DNA of 9,874 nt. Origin: Hyphomicrobiales bacterium (GTDB lineage Bacteria; Pseudomonadota; Alphaproteobacteria; Rhizobiales; Devosiaceae). The position numbers and the translations under genes were made by a program. Positions 7,190-9,874 of the stretch are shown piece after piece; the stretch's first letter is position 1, and every line of letters starts with the position of its first letter. The stretch lies in NCBI GenBank assembly GCA_027082895.1, contig JALWTJ010000568.1:1-9874 (forward strand). The letters run 5' to 3'. Below the pieces are notes generated by a model that searched no databases, had not been told where the DNA came from, and worked only from the letters and a program-made list of their open reading frames with translations.

Positions 7190-8194
7190 TCATGCTCCTT
7201 CAACTTTTGAGGCAACGACCACGCAGCAATTGCCCCGTCGCACCCGGCCGGGCTGTCGCAGCCCGTACACCACCCCGTCCATGCCATAGGTCAGCATATG
7301 GGGCCTGCGCGCCGGATTGTCCACAAAATGGATCCGCCCCGCTTCCTGACCTGTTGAAACAGGTGTGCCCAGTTCGTGAAAGGGTTCGAAAACGCCCCTG
7401 TCGTCGGCCCGGACATAGGCATCATTGCCGGCAATTTCATACCGGTCTGCCGGATGGAGTGCCGGTTCGGGGGTGCCCGCAAGCAGACCGAGATGCCGCA
7501 ACACGTTATGCATCCCCCGGCGGCAGATTTTCACCGCCTCGGGGGAAACCGTGCCCCCGCCGCCCATTTCCGTGCCGAGCGTAACCAGCCCGGCTGCCAC
7601 GGCGGCGGCAGTGGAGGTGCGCGGGTCGCCATAGTTGGAAATGACCACCTGCATCGGTGCATCGAAGGCCGCCACCAGCGCTGCACTACGTGCCGCCAGA
7701 TCCGGGTCGGCGCACGGCTCCAGAATGGCGCTGGGCACAAGTTTGAGCGAGGAGCCGCCCGAATGCAGGTCAATGAACACGTCCGCCATTTCGAACAGAA
7801 CGTCATGCACAAACCCGCTGATCTGTTCCGTAATGGTGCCGCCGGATTTGCCCGGAAACGTCCGGTTGAAATTCAGCCCGTCGATGGGGGAAACCCGGTT
7901 ACCGACATTGACTGCTGGCAGGTTGATGGCGGGCATGATGATCAGGCGCCCCCGGATCCTTTCCGGCTCCAGCTCCCGGATCAGTTCCCCAAGAATGATG
8001 GGCCCCTCATACTCGTCCCCGTGATTGCCCGCCTGCAGGTAGACGGTGGGGCCGTTTCCGTTTCGGATCACGCAGATTGGCAGTTGCAGCACCCCCCACG
8101 CGTCCCCGTGCTCGGAATAGGGAACATCAACGAATCCGGTCTGTTTGCCGTCCCTGTCGAAATCGACATTGGTGTGAAAGGTTTGTGCTGCCAT
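7190..8194 (-). CDS. Succinylglutamate desuccinylase/aspartoacylase-family zinc deacylase, DoeB/EutE-like
   Basis: This encodes a 334-residue zinc hydrolase of the M14-like AstE/AspA family, which releases an acyl group from an N-acyl amino acid. Seen: the metal motif GNHGDEYEG (H58 and E61), a third ligand in DLHSGG (H144), the substrate arginine region DGLNFNRTFPG (105-115, R111) and the catalytic glutamate in TEMGGGG (E209). The run LPICVIRNGNGPT just before the metal site and the overall length resemble DoeB/EutE, the N-acetyl-diaminobutyrate deacetylase of ectoine catabolism; this resemblance is from memory, not from an alignment. ATG 8194 is preferred over an upstream TTG at 8227, though its ribosome site is weak. 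The stop overlaps an ATG of the following PLP enzyme gene. A deacylase plus dehydratase pair matches EutE/EutB, but the partner eut/doe genes are not in the window, so the acyl substrate remains open. Confidence 0.9.
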   Translation of the reverse strand: MAAQTFHTNVDFDRDGKQTGFVDVPYSEHGDAWGVLQLPICVIRNGNGPTVYLQAGNHGDEYEGPIILGELIRELEPERIRGRLIIMPAINLPAVNVGNRVSPIDGLNFNRTFPGKSGGTITEQISGFVHDVLFEMADVFIDLHSGGSSLKLVPSAILEPCADPDLAARSAALVAAFDAPMQVVISNYGDPRTSTAAAVAAGLVTLGTEMGGGGTVSPEAVKICRRGMHNVLRHLGLLAGTPEPALHPADRYEIAGNDAYVRADDRGVFEPFHELGTPVSTGQEAGRIHFVDNPARRPHMLTYGMDGVVYGLRQPGRVRRGNCCVVVASKVEGA

Positions 8195-8230
8195 GCTTGC
8201 CCGCTCGCAGGCTGAAGATGGGGTCAATCA

Positions 8231-8244
8231 GCCGAAATTTCGGC
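8231..8244. promoter_or_regulatory. Perfect 14-bp palindrome GCCGAAATTTCGGC, candidate operator
   Basis: All seven base pairs match with no spacer. It lies 36 bases upstream of the deacylase ATG (8194) on the minus-strand side and about 140 bases upstream of the oxidoreductase start, a suitable place for a repressor of the deacylase unit. As RNA it could also form a short hairpin. Which regulator might bind is unknown. Confidence 0.4.
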
Positions 8245-8265
8245 ACGGCACCCCGCCTGCTGCCC

Positions 8266-8294
8266 TTGTTACCCTGTTGGAATGTATGCACAAT
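8266..8294 (+). promoter_or_regulatory. Candidate promoter for the oxidoreductase unit
   Basis: TTGTTA (8266-8271), 17 bases, then CACAAT (8289-8294): each hexamer matches four of six consensus positions. It is the best pair in the gap and would give a leader of about 80 bases before the ATG at 8383. Modest support only. Confidence 0.3.
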
Positions 8295-8300
8295 GATACA
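8283..8300. promoter_or_regulatory. Inverted repeat TGTAT-N8-ATACA, candidate operator
   Basis: The half-sites TGTAT (8283-8287) and ATACA (8296-8300) are separated by eight bases and cover the -10 of the plus-strand promoter candidate. A repressor bound here would block that promoter. GTAT/ATAC half-sites occur in several GntR-type operators, but the spacing is wider than usual, so the class is not assigned. Confidence 0.3.
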
Positions 8301-8382
8301 GGTGCAGTAAGAGAACATCAATTGCTCCAGAGCGTGATGTTTCCGGCTTTCCGGCATGTTGTTGCGCCCCCGGGAGGTGCAG

Positions 8383-9483
8383 ATGAAAAGGACCGGCAGA
8401 ATTGGGGGATTTGGCGGGCTGAAGCAGATCTGGCCCATGCCCGCGCACCCGATGCCGGTGGTGATCATCGGGGCAGGGGGTATCGTGCGCGACGCCCATC
8501 TGCCCGCCTACAGGAAGTGGGGAATTCCCGTTGCCGGCCTTTTCGACCGGGACCGGCAACGCGCCGTCAAGCTGGCCGCTGCCAATGACATACCCCGTGT
8601 CTTTGATACCCTTGATGCGGCCATTGCCGCGGGAGCCCATATCTTTGATATTGCCTTGCCCCCTGAAGCCCTGCGCGATGTGCTGCCCCACCTGCCCCAG
8701 GGATGCGCCGCCCTGATACAGAAGCCCCTTGGCACGTCCCTTGCCGATGCCCGCCATCTGGTCCGGCTGCTGGAGGAAAGGAACATCACCGCGGCCCTTA
8801 ATTTCCAGATGCGGTTCACCCCCTCCATGCTGGCGGTGTCCGACGCGCTGAACCGGGGGGAACTGGGGGAGATAACGGATATTGATGTCAGTCTTTCCTG
8901 TCGCACACCGTGGGAGGAGTGGCCGTTCATGAAAAATCTGGCAGCCGTGGAAATTCCCTTGCATTCCATTCACTATCTGGACTGGATTGCCGCCAATGCA
9001 GGTCTGCCCCGTTCCGTCTACGCGCGCAGTGTCCCCCACCCGGACTATCCCGATCTGGCCGATGCGAGAAGCTCCATCATTCTGGACTATGACCGCCCCA
9101 TCCGCTGTTCCCTCAGTCTCAACCATGTTCACAAATGGGGAAACGCAAATGAGCGGGCCGAAATGCGTGTCGAAGGGACGAAGGGGGCTGCCATTGTCGG
9201 GCTTGGCTACAATGTGAATTTCCCTTTCGGGCGGCCCGAAACCCTTTCGATGGTTCACGAGGGCAGTTCCTGGCAGGAAATTTCCCTTGAAGGCGCGCGG
9301 GTGCCCGATTCCTTTGCCTTCGTCATGGCAAACCTGCAACGATATGTGGCAGGAGAGGACAAACAACTGCCAACAGGACTGGAGCCATCCTTGCGGACCA
9401 TGAATCTTGTGCAGGCCTGTCTGGATTCCAGCCGAATGCGCAAGGCAGTGGAACTTCAGGGGGGCAGTGAAGGAGACGGGTGA
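8383..9483 (+). CDS. Gfo/Idh/MocA-family NAD(P)-dependent oxidoreductase
   Basis: This encodes a 366-residue, probably cytoplasmic dehydrogenase; family members oxidise or reduce sugars, inositols, uronates and related hydroxyl compounds with NAD(P). Seen: a Rossmann nucleotide loop VVIIGAGGIVRDAHLP (26-41), an acidic residue after beta-2 (FDRD, 54-57), the family lysine motif as QKPLG (K114) where EKP is usual, and the C-terminal-domain helix motif IPLHSIHYLDW with H197 in the usual catalytic position. The ATG at 8383 has GGGAGG ending six bases upstream; starts at 8356 (longer) and 8452 (beginning directly at the first beta strand) have no comparable site. The chosen start leaves a Gly-rich 24-residue leader ahead of the Rossmann fold, longer than normal. 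It heads the plus-strand unit and is followed 75 bases later by a partial gene. Sugar-type substrate is likely but unproven. Confidence 0.92.
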   Translation: MKRTGRIGGFGGLKQIWPMPAHPMPVVIIGAGGIVRDAHLPAYRKWGIPVAGLFDRDRQRAVKLAAANDIPRVFDTLDAAIAAGAHIFDIALPPEALRDVLPHLPQGCAALIQKPLGTSLADARHLVRLLEERNITAALNFQMRFTPSMLAVSDALNRGELGEITDIDVSLSCRTPWEEWPFMKNLAAVEIPLHSIHYLDWIAANAGLPRSVYARSVPHPDYPDLADARSSIILDYDRPIRCSLSLNHVHKWGNANERAEMRVEGTKGAAIVGLGYNVNFPFGRPETLSMVHEGSSWQEISLEGARVPDSFAFVMANLQRYVAGEDKQLPTGLEPSLRTMNLVQACLDSSRMRKAVELQGGSEGDG

Positions 9484-9558
9484 CGGAGAAAAGAACGGCC
9501 GGGTGAAAGGGCTGCAGCACACGAGAACGGAACAGGACAGGAAAGAAGAAAGGCGGGG

Positions 9559-9874
9559 ATGATGTCGGAAACGAACAGGATCATTTTGCAGGGAACGGTT
9601 GGCGTTGTGGGGGCAGATCGTTTTCCCCATGCCATCCGGCGGTTGCGGCAGAGTTTTGGGCAGGTGAACTGGATCGCCGGGGAAGGGGACACCCAGACCA
9701 TAGATCTGCAACAGGATGACAATCTTGCCGAAGGGGCCTTTGCGATTAGCCCCGAAGTGGGAAAGGGGAACGGGACACGCATCCGCATTGCGGGCGGCAA
9801 GACATCCGGTGTCATTTATGCAATCGAGCAACTGATCGCCGAGGGCGGAAATGCCCCGGACCGGATGGAAGTGA
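9559..9874 (+). CDS. 5' end of a gene, possibly a glycoside hydrolase (GH67/GH20-like N-terminal domain)
   Basis: A reading frame opens at ATG 9559 (a second ATG follows at 9562) and runs without a stop to the end of the window: 105 codons, so the gene is truncated here. AAGG ends five to eight bases upstream. The residues read as a soluble alpha/beta domain, with no signal peptide at the start (MMSETNRIIL). From about 62 on, the pattern AFAISPEV...GTRIRIAGGKTSGVIYAIEQLI (strand, turn, strand, Gly-rich turn, helix) recalls the N-terminal domain that precedes the barrel in alpha-glucuronidases (GH67) and hexosaminidases (GH20), where a strand/GxxxGxxYA/helix signature recurs. It lies in the same direction as the oxidoreductase, 75 bases after it, and is probably co-transcribed. 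The glycosidase reading is tentative. Confidence 0.65.
   Translation, partial: MMSETNRIILQGTVGVVGADRFPHAIRRLRQSFGQVNWIAGEGDTQTIDLQQDDNLAEGAFAISPEVGKGNGTRIRIAGGKTSGVIYAIEQLIAEGGNAPDRMEV

Larger units (their letters stand above)
8195..8382. promoter_or_regulatory. Divergent control region between deacylase and oxidoreductase genes
   Basis: These 188 bases separate the leftward deacylase/dehydratase pair from the rightward oxidoreductase unit. They contain a perfect palindrome, an inverted repeat and a plus-strand promoter candidate, each listed separately. I could not recognise a convincing minus-strand promoter. No gene is seen here. Confidence 0.6.

Noticed and set aside
7190..8227. Longer start (TTG at 8227) for the deacylase
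   Set aside because: Adds 11 residues that do not resemble the family and uses a rare start codon, whereas ATG 8194 gives a normal N-terminus.
8269..9831. 520-codon open frame on the minus strand opposite the oxidoreductase
   Set aside because: Antisense shadow of a clear Gfo/Idh/MocA gene; also runs through the intergenic palindromes and the start of the next gene.

Overview
The window is dense, GC-rich bacterial DNA with short gaps and overlapping or closely spaced genes. It carries eight complete protein genes and the start of a ninth. Base composition, the carbohydrate-type (CUT1/MalFGK-like) ABC transporter, the Tat-type leader on its binding protein and a DoeB/EutE-like deacylase beside a EutB-like PLP dehydratase best fit an alphaproteobacterium (Rhizobiales/Rhodobacterales/Rhodospirillales style). 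That assignment is inference from gene style; there is no rRNA or other phylogenetic marker. I see no tRNA, CRISPR, insertion sequence or integrase.

Left half (1-6222) is an ABC importer split over two divergent units. On the minus strand, starting at 1907, lies a MalK/UgpC-type ATPase; a class I SAM-dependent methyltransferase overlaps its 3' end by 26 bases. On the plus strand, starting at 2300, lie a large 558-residue Tat-exported solute-binding protein, a MalF-type permease with about eight membrane segments and a MalG-type permease with six. Between the two units, 1908-2299 holds a good plus-strand promoter candidate (TTGACA-16-CATAGT) and an imperfect palindrome. The 145-base gap between the binding protein and the first permease can fold into two strong consecutive RNA hairpins, which would explain excess binding protein over permease.

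Right half (6246-9874) is a catabolic module, also divergent. On the minus strand a DoeB/EutE-like zinc deacylase (ATG at 8194) is followed, with stop/start overlap, by a threonine-dehydratase-like PLP lyase whose 3' end faces the second permease 23 bases away. On the plus strand lie a Gfo/Idh/MocA oxidoreductase (8383-9483) and the first 105 codons of a gene whose N-terminus resembles the small alpha/beta domain in front of some glycoside hydrolases (GH67/GH20 type). The divergent gap has a perfect 14-base palindrome (8231-8244) and a second inverted repeat over a candidate promoter.

Read together, this looks like an uptake and breakdown locus: the importer brings in a probably sugar-containing or oligomeric solute, and the four cytoplasmic-type enzymes would hydrolyse, oxidise, deacylate and deaminate it. 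A EutB/EutE-like pair is known from ectoine/hydroxyectoine catabolism, but here it sits beside a sugar-type importer and a possible glycoside hydrolase rather than an Ehu/Tea transporter, so the substrate is unknown and may be a new one. No transcription regulator lies in the window.
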